From assembly GCA_945787595.1 (NCBI GenBank), contig CALZJV010000115.1:1-13629 (forward strand): 13,629 nucleotides of DNA. Reading direction: 5' to 3'. Both the position numbers and the translations under genes were made by a program. Origin of the DNA: an uncultured Desulfobacterales bacterium. Lineage in GTDB: Bacteria > Desulfobacterota > Desulfobacteria > Desulfobacterales > JAFDCJ01. Below are positions 13,278-13,629 of this stretch, piece after piece. Numbering within the stretch: the first letter of the stretch is position 1; each line of letters begins with the position of its first letter. The notes under the pieces are model-generated. The model saw only the letters and a list, made by a program, of their open reading frames with translations, did not search any database and had not been told where the DNA came from.

Positions 13278-13629
13278 CTAGTACTTCAGTCCGAATTCCA
13301 GGCTCCACAATTTCCTGCCGTCGCTGAGGACCACATCCTGCCGACGAATTTGGGTAACCTGATAACCATCCACGGATCCTCCTTCGCGAACGATATGGCT
13401 ATTAATGACCGCCATACGTTTGGAGGCATCACTGAACCATGCCAGCGCCTGAAGCTTGAGTTTGGAGTCGGCGATTCGGTCATAGGTCCTGGTTCTATCC
13501 GGTTTTTTAGCTTTTGTCGAAGGTTTGCCTGATGGGACACTTCTGGCTGCGACTGTTTTATTGGGGGCTGCCGCATCCTTCGATGTGGGCCTCTTTTGCG
13601 GCGGCTTTTTAAGCGTTGCCGTCCCCCTC
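13278..13629 (-). CDS. gspB: GspB-like type II secretion assembly protein, C-terminal part (cut by window edge)
   Basis: An open minus-strand frame runs from the right edge to the TAG at 13278-13280, giving the last 116 codons of a gene whose start lies outside the window. The visible part has a Lys/Pro/Ala/Thr-rich linker (about 50 residues, as in periplasm-spanning proteins) and then a compact ~60-residue domain: LQALAWFSDASKRMAVIN, a VREGGSVDGYQV stretch and LSDGRKLWSLEF near the end. This matches the C-terminal GspB/T2SSB domain, whose full form is an inner-membrane protein working with the ATPase GspA to place the GspD secretin. GspA would be expected to the right of the window. Domain call is by recognition of the ending and is fairly secure; a related PulB-type or pilus-assembly protein is the alternative. 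Confidence 0.8.
   Translation of the reverse strand, partial: RGTATLKKPPQKRPTSKDAAAPNKTVAARSVPSGKPSTKAKKPDRTRTYDRIADSKLKLQALAWFSDASKRMAVINSHIVREGGSVDGYQVTQIRRQDVVLSDGRKLWSLEFGLKY

Noticed and set aside
13286..13576. 96-codon minus-strand frame with an ATG start, and an opposing 60-codon plus-strand frame at 13350-13532
   Set aside because: Both overlap the GspB-like frame, which gives a recognisable conserved domain; their translations are Trp/Arg/Pro-rich with no known match.
1..13629. CRISPR array, tRNA/rRNA, insertion sequence or phage genes
   Set aside because: No regularly spaced direct repeats, no recognisable RNA gene, and no transposase or integrase reading frame on either strand.

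Overview
The window looks like chromosomal DNA of an anaerobic, probably sulfate-reducing member of the Desulfobacterota (former Deltaproteobacteria). This rests on moderate G+C, the envelope-gene mix, intergenic 7-nt-periodic repeats, and an iscU-iscS pair whose IscS lacks the PLP lysine, as I recall for the sulfate-reducing archaeon Archaeoglobus fulgidus. The taxonomic call is inference; there is no rRNA or other marker here.

Layout. (1) 1-1950: a NodT-type outer-membrane efflux lipoprotein (354-1793, +) behind a promoter overlapped by a 25-bp TetR-style dyad, followed by a large heptad-repeat hairpin and a small terminator. (2) 1981-5251: a divergent pair, a double-domain CDP-alcohol phosphatidyltransferase (-) and a MurJ/MviN-family flippase (+), sharing a 211-217 bp regulatory region with a near-consensus sigma70 promoter and a perfect 9+9 bp dyad. 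(3) 5349-6701: fabH (-) and, upstream of it behind its own terminator, a 73-aa protein made of three identical-spacing zinc-finger units (-). (4) 6845-10663: a 1272-aa AsmA-like protein (-) with three central repeats in exact 120-residue register. (5) 10664-11107: a 444-bp divergent control region rich in dyads. (6) 11108-12901: iscU (with a C-terminal zinc ribbon) and iscS-like (+). (7) 12902-13629: heptad repeat, long dyad, a possible 48-aa small ORF (-), and the C-terminal end of a gspB-like type II secretion gene (-) that runs off the right edge and has no visible start codon.

Much of the window serves the cell envelope: phospholipid head-group synthesis, lipid-linked precursor flipping, fatty-acid initiation, AsmA-type inter-membrane lipid handling, outer-membrane efflux and type II secretion. 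The exception, and the most interesting locus, is the Fe-S assembly pair. IscU keeps every cluster ligand (C33, D35, C58, C102), while its IscS partner keeps the loop cysteine (C326) but has Thr203 where the Schiff-base lysine should be, Asp180 for the PLP-contacting Gln, and Val352 for the usual Arg. This pair probably builds clusters without cysteine desulfuration, with IscS lending a cysteine ligand and sulfide coming from the sulfide-rich cell.
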